Positions 33,447-42,164 of a DNA stretch of 64,000 bases are shown in pieces. The DNA comes from Fusibacter_C sp942493125. Lineage in GTDB: Bacteria; Bacillota; Clostridia; Peptostreptococcales; Acidaminobacteraceae. The stretch covers positions 496,001 to 560,000 of the forward strand of contig OW818667.1 of assembly GCA_942493125.1 (NCBI GenBank), given 5' to 3'. The notes beneath the pieces are model-generated. The model worked only from the letters and a program-made list of their open reading frames with translations, did not search any database and had not been told where the DNA came from. A program made the translations under genes and the position numbers. Every line of letters starts with the position of its first letter. Within the stretch, counting starts at the first letter, position 1.

Positions 33447-35921
33447 TTAATTGCTAACTGGTTCCCAAGCAAGGCCAACGAAATGAACGGTTATATTCTC
33501 ACTGATCGCTCTGATATCAATTTCTTCTAGTTCTTCTTTAAGGACGTCATATTTTGCGTTGATTTCTGTCAATTGACCTTCAAGCTCTGTTTGCAATTCT
33601 TCGAGTTGAAGGTTTATAGATTCTAGCAGTTCTTGCGCTTGATCGATGCCTTCACCGCTTTTTAACGCACGTGAGGTGCTTTTAACGGCAGTGCCGATCC
33701 TTGACATGGAAGTCGCACTGATGCTCTTTCGTCCGAAAAATGCGCCAAATATGGCACTACCAGCAGAAACAACTGCATCCATCTTTTTTTGAGACGCTTT
33801 AGTACTTTGCTTTTCAACTGTTTGTTCGGCTTTCTGAAGTCTGTTCTCTAGTGTTTGAATCTTAGAAGCATATTTCATTTTCATAGCTTCCAAATCATCA
33901 TCGCGTTTTTCATGTGCCAAATGTTGCAACCTTATGCGGAATTCGCGCTCTTCCTCACCAAATTCGGAAATGGTCTTAAGGCCTGGACAGTACATGAGTT
34001 TGAGGCTGATGTTTGTACGGATAAACTGAGTGAACAAACGCTTCCAAGTCTCATAATTTTTCGTTTCTGAAGCGGCTGGTGGATAATTTGAAAAGGCAAT
34101 GTCATCAAGTGGCACCGATTCAATTTCACGAAGCGCCAAGTCGATCTTTTTGGATTCGCTCCAATCAACCGCAACTGGTCCATCGTGAATTGGCGTTAGC
34201 ATCGTATAACTTTGAGTCACAGTCACACCATGTCTTGTATTGTTGTATAGGACATCGGCGATACCGATAACAGAAGGTTTATAGACAATGCTGGCAACTG
34301 ACCCACTTGTTACAGGCAGATAGACTTGCTTGATGAGTGGCGCTAGAACAGGTGCGGTCTTATTCATCGGTTTTGACGTTTGTGTTTGTGGCTGTGTTTG
34401 CGACGGTGCTTGCGGATCCGATTGTACTTGAGACTGTGCTTGCTGTACCGGCTGTGTTAGCGGCTGTGTTAGCGGCTGTGTTTGCGACTGTGAATCCGTC
34501 TGGAAAACGGATGGACGCTTATTTGTAGGTAGTGCACGAATCTGATCCTTTGTTAGTGGTCCTGCCAAATACGACATGACCCAACGCGTATTAAATATGA
34601 CTGGTTCATCTTCATGTACACTGTGTAAGTAGAAGATGCGTTGTCCGATACCCGCTAAAATTTCTTCCGTGCGCGATTTGTCAAAGGTTCCCCCCGCTGC
34701 TGCGCCTTCTAAACCTGCCAAAACCCTTTCTTTATCGCGCTCTGTCTGAAGGCGGCCGATAAACCAAGTGCCTGCATTTGAAAGCGCTTTATAGTCGAGA
34801 TCTACAGGATTTTGCGTTGAAAGGACGAGTCCAAGTCCAAAGGCACGTGCTTGTTTTAAAAGCGTGAGAAGTGGTCCTTTTGATGGTGGATTCGCTGTTG
34901 GAGGCAGATAGCCAAAGAGCTCGTCCATATACAAGATGGCGCGAAGGCTTCCTGTACCTGGTTGGCTACGGACCCAACCCAAAATTTCATTTAAGAGCAT
35001 CGTCACGAAGAACATACGCTCACTGTCAGAAAGATGGGCGATCGAAAATACAGAAACTTGTGGTTTTCCTGAAGCGTTATAAAAGAACCGATTCACATCC
35101 AGCGCTTCACCTTCCATCCAAGCTTCGAACCCTGGCGATGCGATGAGGTTGTTAAGCATCATAGCAAGTGGAAAGCGTTCTTTAGACGGATAGAAGCTTT
35201 CGAGGTCTAATACGCCAACTTTTTCCATCGGAGGCTTTTGTATCGCATTTATCAAATCTGGGAGACTGAGGTCTTTACCTTGGTTCCAAGCGTCTTCCAA
35301 GATATTGGACAATAAAATGTATTCACGGCTTGTAAAGGGATCCGCTTCAATGCCAATAAGCGATAATAGACTAATAGTCGTCACACTGATACGGTCTCTA
35401 TAGGCTTCTTTGTCATCTATGATCGCCTGTGTCGGAGCGTTAAATGATTTTAACACCGAAACGCCAATACCTGCAGATCCCCCCGGTGTATATATGTTGA
35501 CATCAGATTCATTGCGCATTTTTTCGATACGTGCGCCATCTTGACCCCATTCAGAGAGGCCAGTGCGCCATAGATCAGCTTGAGCAGCGGCATAATCATC
35601 TGGTGAAAGCCCTTTATTTGATGCTTCTTGAAGGTTGATCCACGGCCGAAAATCTTCACCGCGCAACTGTGGGAATGTAAGCGCAAGATTGCCAAGGTCG
35701 CCTTTAGGATCGATTGCGATAACTGGAATATTGTCCATCATTGCCTCTTCAATAAGGCTAATGCCTAGACCCGTCTTTCCACTGCCTGTCATCCCGATGA
35801 TTACGGCATGTGTGGTCAAATCCTTGGACTTCAAAAGCACTAGATTTTCATTGAGTTTTTTGTTTGTGACATCATACTCTTTGCCCAAATAAAATACCCC
35901 GAGTTTCTCAAAATCTTGCAT
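33447..35921 (-). CDS. HerA/DUF87-like ATPase with repeat linker and coiled coil
   Basis: An 824-residue protein. The N-terminal half is a FtsK/HerA-type ATPase: Walker A GMTGSGKT (residues 43-50), Walker B ILYMDE, and a VLSTQNPVD sensor segment. A low-complexity Gln/Thr/Pro/Ser linker (about 475-530) is partly encoded by a 12-bp tandem repeat. The C-terminal half has coiled coils (about 655-690 and 760-805) around a small Gly/Ala-rich segment. It may move or organise DNA or protein complexes; no nuclease partner is adjacent. GAGGGGG before 35921 decides the start. Confidence 0.85.
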   Translation of the reverse strand: MQDFEKLGVFYLGKEYDVTNKKLNENLVLLKSKDLTTHAVIIGMTGSGKTGLGISLIEEAMMDNIPVIAIDPKGDLGNLALTFPQLRGEDFRPWINLQEASNKGLSPDDYAAAQADLWRTGLSEWGQDGARIEKMRNESDVNIYTPGGSAGIGVSVLKSFNAPTQAIIDDKEAYRDRISVTTISLLSLIGIEADPFTSREYILLSNILEDAWNQGKDLSLPDLINAIQKPPMEKVGVLDLESFYPSKERFPLAMMLNNLIASPGFEAWMEGEALDVNRFFYNASGKPQVSVFSIAHLSDSERMFFVTMLLNEILGWVRSQPGTGSLRAILYMDELFGYLPPTANPPSKGPLLTLLKQARAFGLGLVLSTQNPVDLDYKALSNAGTWFIGRLQTERDKERVLAGLEGAAAGGTFDKSRTEEILAGIGQRIFYLHSVHEDEPVIFNTRWVMSYLAGPLTKDQIRALPTNKRPSVFQTDSQSQTQPLTQPLTQPVQQAQSQVQSDPQAPSQTQPQTQTSKPMNKTAPVLAPLIKQVYLPVTSGSVASIVYKPSVIGIADVLYNNTRHGVTVTQSYTMLTPIHDGPVAVDWSESKKIDLALREIESVPLDDIAFSNYPPAASETKNYETWKRLFTQFIRTNISLKLMYCPGLKTISEFGEEEREFRIRLQHLAHEKRDDDLEAMKMKYASKIQTLENRLQKAEQTVEKQSTKASQKKMDAVVSAGSAIFGAFFGRKSISATSMSRIGTAVKSTSRALKSGEGIDQAQELLESINLQLEELQTELEGQLTEINAKYDVLKEELEEIDIRAISENITVHFVGLAWEPVSN
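34450..34481. repeat. 12-bp tandem repeat in the HerA-like gene
   Basis: The unit GGCTGTGTTAGC is repeated 2.6 times in frame, encoding part of a Thr-Gln-Pro linker. Such short in-frame repeats can change copy number by slippage without breaking the frame. Confidence 0.7.
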
Positions 35922-36001
35922 AGTATCCCCCTCTCTTTCTAAATAGCAATCCATCCATTTTACATTTAAAGATTGCTAATATATGTAAAAGTATTACCAT
36001 T

Positions 36002-36031
36002 ATTATACTATTACTTTAAAGTAAATATCAA
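36002..36031 (-). promoter_or_regulatory. Promoter with palindromic operator for the HerA-like gene
   Basis: On the minus strand a TTGATA -35 (36026-36031) and TATAAT -10 (36002-36007) are 18 bp apart. The spacer contains a perfect 14-bp palindrome, TTACTTTAAAGTAA (36011-36024), a likely repressor site. Confidence 0.6.
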
Positions 36032-36087
36032 GACTTCAGTATCAATAGAAAATGTGGATACTCAAAGCCTATATTGGGTATCTAAAT

Positions 36088-36110
36088 AGTAAGCACTTAT
36101 ATTGCTTACT
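36088..36110. promoter_or_regulatory. Inverted repeat upstream of the YdeI-like gene
   Basis: AGTAAGCA (36088-36095) and TGCTTACT (36103-36110) form an 8-bp inverted repeat with a 7-bp gap, about 65 bp before the start codon. It could be an operator or a leader hairpin. Confidence 0.45.
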
Positions 36111-36175
36111 TCAATTTCATGTGTAGAAAATTGTAACTATGCATTTTCTCAATTATAGATAAAGGAGCACCAATT

Positions 36176-36709
36176 ATGTCAAAAATCTGTTTTGAAACCA
36201 AAATTATGGAAATTAACAACAGGCGCATCATCCTTTTTCCAAAAGAAGCCAGTCTCTCTCTGCCAACGCGCGGTATGACGATGGTTCAAGGAACGCTGAA
36301 TGACGTGCCTTTTGAAAGTGATTTAGAGCCAGATGGCAATGGCAGCCACTGGTTTCATGTTAGCGACGTACTTGCTGAGATGGCAGCAGTCGATGTCGGT
36401 GATATCGTTACTGTTTGTTCACAACCTTTACAAGACTGGTACGAGCCGGATGTGCCATCTGATCTAATGGATGCACTAAAAAGTAATGCGCTATTGGATG
36501 TTTGGGAGTCACTTACAGTCAAAGCGCGATGGGAATGGGTGCGCTGGATTCGTTTCACAAACAATCCCGAAACAAGACAAAAGCGAATCTTCGTCACTTG
36601 TTCTAAATTGAATGCCGGTAGCAGGCGACCTTGTTGTTTTGATCTCAGCCGATGCACAGATATGGAAGTCAGTAAATCAGGCGTTCTAGATCTGACACAG
36701 GATGAATAA
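36176..36709 (+). CDS. DUF1905 plus YdeI/OmdA-type protein
   Basis: A 177-residue soluble protein with two parts: a DUF1905 beta-barrel (about residues 5-95) and a C-terminal YdeI/OmpD-associated segment (about 110-160) with ARWEWVRWIRFTNNPETRQKR. YdeI-type proteins have been tied to stress or bacteriocin protection in other bacteria; the mechanism is unknown. The final 25 residues are Cys-rich (RRPCCFDLSRC), which is unusual for the family. GGAGCACCAATT precedes the ATG. Confidence 0.8.
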   Translation: MSKICFETKIMEINNRRIILFPKEASLSLPTRGMTMVQGTLNDVPFESDLEPDGNGSHWFHVSDVLAEMAAVDVGDIVTVCSQPLQDWYEPDVPSDLMDALKSNALLDVWESLTVKARWEWVRWIRFTNNPETRQKRIFVTCSKLNAGSRRPCCFDLSRCTDMEVSKSGVLDLTQDE

Positions 36710-36733
36710 GCACTTTAAGTCATTTGCAATCTA

Positions 36734-37396
36734 TTATTCAAAATAGACGACACCTCTGTAAAAACTTGAACCATTTACCCATGCTGTAAAATCATAAGTC
36801 TGCATGTTCCCCCAGTTTGATGTCACCATCTTTGTGCCTGTCTCTGTTTCATAGAGACGCGTGACTGTTACCCAGTGTAATTTTAAATCGGGTATGACTG
36901 AGTTCCAAGTCAGTAGAAGTACTGGACAGTTTTTATTGAGACCGCTCGCAATAAAAGTTTTCACATTTGCCTCTGTCCAGACTTTAGAAAATTTGACAAT
37001 CTTGAGTGTTACGCCTCTTTCCAAAGCAAACTTATGAACGCGTGATGTGAGGGTATTCACCGTTGGGACGCCCCAAATAGCAGGCAAGATCCGATTATAG
37101 ACGCTCTTTTGAAGGGCACTATAATCGGATTTTTTTATGCAATGCGTATTTATATCCGTTACATGGTCTTGAATGTTGCCTATTAAACGCGCTTTCTCAG
37201 GTCTATTTTGTGCCAAGTATATGAGCATATTCGTTATCGCGGTTACGCCACATGATCGATCTGAATAAAATTTCGATACACCTTCATCCAAAAGCCAACG
37301 TTGGTGGCCGCCATAATAGGTTCTACCCGCGACAACGGGTACAAATTTTCCACTTTCCCAGTTAATTAAAGAACCATATATAGTTTCCTTGCCCAT
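36734..37396 (-). CDS. Papain-like (C39-type) cysteine peptidase-like protein
   Basis: A 220-residue protein without a signal peptide. A putative catalytic set is in the expected order: C49 (SCGVTAITNM), H174 (LHWVTVT) and N194 (TSNWG). This resembles the C39/papain-like fold of many Firmicutes proteins annotated as peptidase or hypothetical. Activity is not proven. It starts after TTTGGAGGATCA and follows the alpha/beta hydrolase gene by 37 bp on the same strand, so the pair may be an operon. Confidence 0.65.
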   Translation of the reverse strand: MGKETIYGSLINWESGKFVPVVAGRTYYGGHQRWLLDEGVSKFYSDRSCGVTAITNMLIYLAQNRPEKARLIGNIQDHVTDINTHCIKKSDYSALQKSVYNRILPAIWGVPTVNTLTSRVHKFALERGVTLKIVKFSKVWTEANVKTFIASGLNKNCPVLLLTWNSVIPDLKLHWVTVTRLYETETGTKMVTSNWGNMQTYDFTAWVNGSSFYRGVVYFE

Positions 37397-37433
37397 TGAT
37401 CCTCCAAATTTGCAGTTTCAATTAATACGCATG

Positions 37434-38933
37434 TCATTTAGAACTATCAAGAAACGTTGAAGTAACGTCCCTTATTTCAGGATACAACTTTATGACTTCA
37501 CTAGATGAGCTACCAGTCATTTCTCTTAAGTGCCGATCAAAAAAAGCTAACACATAAGCATTTACGACCAAATCCGCTCTTTCAACATTGATTTTCCCAG
37601 TAGCGCCTACGATTTTAAAAATCGGTGAAAAGTGCTGAACGTCGGTGAAATTCAAATGCTCTGAGCCATCGATATATACAATCTCACCGCCACTGAGCGC
37701 GGGTTGCTTCATACGTTCAATTTCAATTTTTTTATCTTTGATAACGGCGTCGTTCCACTCTCTTGAATTGCCCATTTTTTCAAGTTCTTCATCTGAATAA
37801 TCATCGCCTACCATCACTCTATCAAGGCTTTCAAAGCCACTTTCTGACAACATGAACATAAATGGTTTGCTTAATTCTTTATTGTCATTTATGAGGTATA
37901 GACCGCCATCGAGATTGACTCCTGCAGTGATTCTCTCATCAAAAGCAGCATCATAGGCAGTAGCGCCTCCAATAGAATGACCGATTGTTCCAACATGTGT
38001 CATATCTATTTTTCCACTAAGTCTACTCAATATATGCCCTGAATTGATGGCTTCAAACTGGTCAAGTACAAACGCCACATCATCTGTCAGAACTTTGCCC
38101 ACTAAATCTCGATTGTCTTTTTCGGTCTCGTAGTCATTGTCTCCTGAAAACAAAGCACCGGAATTGTTGGTCGTGAGTGTTCCATCAGGAAAAAGGGTGC
38201 CAAATGTGTTGTACGTGTGATCAATGGAGGCCACTATATAGCCATGACTGGCGAGCTTTTCAGCTTGAGACGTATGCAACGATTTTGAAGAGCCAAAACC
38301 ATGATTCATAATAATAAGTGGATAAGCGTTTTTCGCTTCCGAAATTAAAGCTTCACTATAAGCATGGCTATAAACATACTTCAAGTGGTTAAATGAAAAG
38401 CCTGGAAGTCCATAACCCGACGCCATCGCATTTAATAACCTCTCATCCTCCATAAATGGCACACCCCGGCCACTGATTGCCTCAGCAGGGTACCAAACTT
38501 GAACCATCAATGCCCTTTTATCATCAATTATATCCGTAAAAATCTCTTCTCTGGCCACATCAACAAAGTGAAACACTTCAGTACCGACATCATATGCCCC
38601 AGTTGGTGTTGGCAATTTAAATACTGGAAAGATGTAAACGAGCGCAGCTGTTATTATTAATGATGTAAAGACGAAAAATCCAGAGAGGCGTCGTTTTGTA
38701 GGTTTCGCAAACTTTTTTTGAAGGACACATCGCGCAAACATGATTCCCGTAAATATATAACAAAACAGCAAGTGATACCGATTGCCTTCTAGTAACAAAT
38801 GACCAAATAAAAAGATCGCACTAATAAGACTTGTTAAATACAAACCAATCTCTCTCGTGCGTCCCTTTAAGAAAAAAAATGAACATGCGATGCCCACATT
38901 TGACAAAAATAATAATCCTTCGTAAAGCCTCAT
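37434..38933 (-). CDS. Membrane-anchored alpha/beta hydrolase (PAF-acetylhydrolase-like)
   Basis: A 499-residue protein. Four hydrophobic segments occupy residues 1-115; the rest is an alpha/beta hydrolase. The oxyanion region is IIMNHGFGSS, the nucleophile elbow is GHSIGG, the acid is probably in GVNLDGGLY, and the base in GSEHLNF. The arrangement resembles isoform II platelet-activating-factor acetylhydrolases and clostridial carboxylic ester hydrolases. It probably acts on lipids or esters outside the membrane. GGAGG seven bases before 38933 rejects the in-frame start at 38972. Confidence 0.83.
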   Translation of the reverse strand: MRLYEGLLFLSNVGIACSFFFLKGRTREIGLYLTSLISAIFLFGHLLLEGNRYHLLFCYIFTGIMFARCVLQKKFAKPTKRRLSGFFVFTSLIITAALVYIFPVFKLPTPTGAYDVGTEVFHFVDVAREEIFTDIIDDKRALMVQVWYPAEAISGRGVPFMEDERLLNAMASGYGLPGFSFNHLKYVYSHAYSEALISEAKNAYPLIIMNHGFGSSKSLHTSQAEKLASHGYIVASIDHTYNTFGTLFPDGTLTTNNSGALFSGDNDYETEKDNRDLVGKVLTDDVAFVLDQFEAINSGHILSRLSGKIDMTHVGTIGHSIGGATAYDAAFDERITAGVNLDGGLYLINDNKELSKPFMFMLSESGFESLDRVMVGDDYSDEELEKMGNSREWNDAVIKDKKIEIERMKQPALSGGEIVYIDGSEHLNFTDVQHFSPIFKIVGATGKINVERADLVVNAYVLAFFDRHLREMTGSSSSEVIKLYPEIRDVTSTFLDSSK

Positions 38934-39100
38934 TTGTATGCCTCCATAATTTAAATAGCGTTTAACTTTCATACTCAGTTTAAATAAAATTATGAAGTCG
39001 CGCCATTTCTCTGCCTTACAATAGGGCTATCAAACCTTACACTTTTGTCACTTAGGGAAATATAGATAACGCAATTATTTAGATGATCTACTTTACAAAA

Positions 39101-39130
39101 TAAAATCCCTCAAGCACTGTGCTTGAGGGA
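39101..39130 (-). terminator. Terminator of the lactate permease-DUF937 unit
   Basis: A perfect inverted repeat (39106-39117 with 39119-39130) is followed on the minus strand by TTTTATTTTG, directly after the DUF937 stop codon. Confidence 0.85.
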
Positions 39131-39142
39131 AAATTTTTACAA

Positions 39143-39718
39143 TTATTTTTTCATAAACCCCTTCAATAAATTGCCGACATCATCCATAATATCGCCATCT
39201 TTATCTGAGTCCAATAAGTTTGTGACCATGCTCATCAAACCTTTATTGCCGGCTTGACCCAAGACACCACTCAGCATGCCACTTAAACCAGATGCGTCTA
39301 TGTTCTGTGCTTTTTTCTGATTGCCTAAAGCACCGAGTAACAACGGCGCTAACATGGCCATTAAGCCAGAGACCTGACCAGTTTGAAGGCCAGATTGTCT
39401 TGCCAAGTTGTTTTGAACCATGTCGTTTTTCCCAGCGAATGCATGCTGAAGGATTTTAGCACCATCGTTTGGATTGACAGTGTTTAAAAAACCATCAATA
39501 TCGTCAACATTATCATCCTTGTGTTGATCGAGAGCACCTGCCAAAGACTCTGCACCACCAGAGGTACCAGCGTTATTGCCTAATGCTTGTAAAAGAGCAG
39601 GTAAACCAAGTTGTGCGACCTTCTGAACTTGTTCTGGCTGGGCACCTACTGTTTGCCCAAGTTTTCTCAAAGTATCCGGATTAGTCAGTTGATCGTTGAT
39701 CAATTTAATTACATCCAT
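39143..39718 (-). CDS. DUF937 (YidB-like) protein
   Basis: A 191-residue soluble protein rich in Gly, Ala, Leu and Gln. It begins with a helical MDVIKLINDQLTNPDTLRKL segment and has the LLGALGNQKKAQN and calcium-binding-like DSDKDGDIMDD segments typical of DUF937. Function is unknown. GAGGAGGCAATTGT precedes the ATG. It is the last gene of a four-gene unit ending in a strong terminator. Confidence 0.87.
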   Translation of the reverse strand: MDVIKLINDQLTNPDTLRKLGQTVGAQPEQVQKVAQLGLPALLQALGNNAGTSGGAESLAGALDQHKDDNVDDIDGFLNTVNPNDGAKILQHAFAGKNDMVQNNLARQSGLQTGQVSGLMAMLAPLLLGALGNQKKAQNIDASGLSGMLSGVLGQAGNKGLMSMVTNLLDSDKDGDIMDDVGNLLKGFMKK

Positions 39719-39742
39719 ACAATTGCCTCCTCTTATGAATTT

Positions 39743-40528
39743 CTATTTAATAGGCTCATTAAAGGTTCTACAAACTCTAAAGCCTAAATCATCGATTTTA
39801 AAATCTGGTTGACTACGACGTTTGGATGTTGCACCACATCCACGTTTTTCCTCGGCAAAACTTCCACCGCAAAACAGCCTATAATTATCATAACGGTCTC
39901 TATCATATAGATCCCAACACCACTCCCATACGTTACCAATCATATCGTATAAGCCATAATTATTGGGTTTTTTCATGCCATTTTCGTGACGCTGCCCTTC
40001 TGAATTTTGCGAGTACCAAGAGATTTCATCGATATTATCATATAAATACCCTTTTTGTCCACCTCGACACGCACTTTGCCATTCAGCAATAGTGGGCAAT
40101 CTAAAGCCATTTGCAGAAAAATCACAGTTAGTCAGTAGTGTATCAGAATTTAGTGTATAACAAGGTGTTAAGTTAAGTAATCTTGAAAGTGTATTACAAA
40201 ATGTGATGGCATCAATCCACGAGACATTTACAACAGGAAGATCATCATGCTCAAACAAAACGTATTGTTCTGAACCAGTTCTTACATCACCTATTACTGC
40301 ATTGTAAATGCCTTCAGACACCGCATATTTTGACATATAAAATGGTTTAACATCTATCGTCTTTATGACTTCAACGAGGCCTTTTGTCTTCCCTGGCATG
40401 CTCATCTGATAATTTTCGCTGATCCATTTGACAGGATCTACGAAATCACGAACCACTTGAGTGCTGCCTGGAATATGAACCATGAGGTTATCGAGTGATT
40501 CTTTTAAATTTTTTATCTCATTTGACAT
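39743..40528 (-). CDS. SUMF1/formylglycine-generating enzyme-like protein
   Basis: A 261-residue protein with the FGE-sulfatase fold: FYMSKYAVSEGIYNAV, FRLPTIAEWQSACRGG, YDMIGNVWEWCWD and GFRVCR are all present. The active-site cysteine pair of true formylglycine-generating enzymes cannot be assigned with confidence, so it may instead be a non-catalytic or EgtB/PvdO-type relative. No sulfatase gene is nearby. ATG 40528 lies eight bases after GTGAGG, so the in-frame start at 40576 is rejected. It sits 20 bp after the GGT gene. Confidence 0.83.
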   Translation of the reverse strand: MSNEIKNLKESLDNLMVHIPGSTQVVRDFVDPVKWISENYQMSMPGKTKGLVEVIKTIDVKPFYMSKYAVSEGIYNAVIGDVRTGSEQYVLFEHDDLPVVNVSWIDAITFCNTLSRLLNLTPCYTLNSDTLLTNCDFSANGFRLPTIAEWQSACRGGQKGYLYDNIDEISWYSQNSEGQRHENGMKKPNNYGLYDMIGNVWEWCWDLYDRDRYDNYRLFCGGSFAEEKRGCGATSKRRSQPDFKIDDLGFRVCRTFNEPIK

Positions 40529-40548
40529 GTACATAGCCTCACATTTTA

Positions 40549-42156
40549 TTATAAACTCGCGATATGGCCGTCGCATCTTGATTCAGTACCACCGCAATAT
40601 GTGCCATCAGCAGTGCGCCAGATGATCTGCCCTCTGCCGAAGCTGCCTGAATCGCTCTCAACCGTTACTTCATGTCCCTTTTCAATCAACTTACTGACAA
40701 CTTCTTGTGAAAATGAAGGCTCCACAGTAATCTTTTTATCCTTGATCCATTGCCATCTCGGCGCATCCAGTGCGTCTTGTGGGTTCATCAGATAGTCGAG
40801 CGTATTGGTGATCAATTGAACATGACCTTGCGGTTGCATAAAGCCGCCCATGACGCCAAATGGCCCTACAGCGTCGCCGTCCTTCATCAGAAAGCCGGGT
40901 ATGATGGTGTGAAATGGTTTTTTACCGCCTTCTATGCAATTTGGATGCTCTTTTATGAGGTTGAAATTGTTGCCTCGATTATGCAGTGCAATCCCTGTAC
41001 CAGGCACGACGATGCCCGAGCCGAAGCCCATATAATTGCTCTGAATATAGGAAACCATGTTGCCTTCAGCATCGGCTGTACATAAGTAGACTGTACCACC
41101 GCTACTTGGATTACCCATTTCCGGCATTTGAGCGAGGTCACCAATAAGTGCCGCCCTTTGCGCTGCATAATCATCCGATAACATCCGCTTTGTGGTTTGT
41201 TTCATAGTCTTTGGATCTGAGACAAAGGCATTTGCATCCACCATGGCGAGCTTCGTCGCTTCTATCAGAACATGTGGTTCAGTAAATTGTTTGAGTTCAA
41301 AGTGCTTCAATATATTGAGGGCCATGAGTGCACTAATCCCTTGTCCGTTTGGTGGGATTTCGCAGACCTGATAGCCTTTGTAATCGCATGTTATCGGCTC
41401 TACCCATTCAGGCTTATAATAGTTTAAATCCACTTCTTCCAAATAGCCGCCGTACGTTCTAAAGACATCGCAGATCTTCTTCGCAATCGATCCACTATAA
41501 AACGACTGACACTTCGATCTTGCAAGCGCTTCCAGTGTCTGCGCATGGTCTTCTGAGCGCCAGATTTCTCCAGCTCTCGGTGCGCGACCTTCTGGTGCAA
41601 ACACCTTGAACCATTCATCAAATATCTGATCTTTAAATTGTTCTTTATATTTCGTATAGGCTTTTTCCCAATACTTAGCGACTGTGTAAGTGACAGCATG
41701 TCCATTTCTTGCGGTTTCTATGGCTGGCTTTAAGACGTCTTCGAAGCGCATTTTACCAAACTTTGCAGATAATTCTGCCCAAGTCGCTGGCGTTCCTGGC
41801 ACGGTCACTGGGATATGGCCATAAACTGGGATGCTGTCAAAACCCGCCTCAAGAATCTTGTTCGCACTGATAGACTTTGGTGCAGGACCACTGCCGTTTA
41901 AACCGTAGAGTTTCTTCTTCGTCCATACAAGTGCAAAGGCGTCCCCACCTATGCCGTTTGAAGTAGGCTCCACAACAGTCAGCATGGCTGCTGTTGCGAT
42001 GGCAGCATCGATTGCATTGCCACCCTTCTTGATGATATCAAGCCCCGCCTGCGCAGCAAGTGGATGCGACGTGGCAACCATAGCCGATTTAGCATAATGG
42101 ACATTGCGCTGTGACTGAAACTGGACTTTCTCACCTGAAGTGTTGATCTGTGTCAT
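40549..42156 (-). CDS. ggt: Gamma-glutamyltransferase family protein
   Basis: A 535-residue Ntn-hydrolase precursor. The probable self-processing nucleophile is the Thr in SGGTVYLCTAD, which would become the N-terminus of the small subunit. The DAAIATAAMLTVVEPTSNGIGGD and GFMQPQGHVQ segments are typical. No signal peptide is visible, so it is probably cytoplasmic. Members hydrolyse gamma-glutamyl compounds or other amides; the substrate is unknown. It lies eight bases after the lactate permease gene, suggesting a link between a carboxylate taken up and this enzyme. Confidence 0.9.
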   Translation of the reverse strand: MTQINTSGEKVQFQSQRNVHYAKSAMVATSHPLAAQAGLDIIKKGGNAIDAAIATAAMLTVVEPTSNGIGGDAFALVWTKKKLYGLNGSGPAPKSISANKILEAGFDSIPVYGHIPVTVPGTPATWAELSAKFGKMRFEDVLKPAIETARNGHAVTYTVAKYWEKAYTKYKEQFKDQIFDEWFKVFAPEGRAPRAGEIWRSEDHAQTLEALARSKCQSFYSGSIAKKICDVFRTYGGYLEEVDLNYYKPEWVEPITCDYKGYQVCEIPPNGQGISALMALNILKHFELKQFTEPHVLIEATKLAMVDANAFVSDPKTMKQTTKRMLSDDYAAQRAALIGDLAQMPEMGNPSSGGTVYLCTADAEGNMVSYIQSNYMGFGSGIVVPGTGIALHNRGNNFNLIKEHPNCIEGGKKPFHTIIPGFLMKDGDAVGPFGVMGGFMQPQGHVQLITNTLDYLMNPQDALDAPRWQWIKDKKITVEPSFSQEVVSKLIEKGHEVTVESDSGSFGRGQIIWRTADGTYCGGTESRCDGHIASL

Positions 42157-42164
42157 ATTGCCTC

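Noticed and set aside
39743..40528. Sulfatase maturation system
   Set aside because: The SUMF1-like fold is clear, but no sulfatase gene is in the window and the catalytic cysteines are not certain, so no pathway was assigned.
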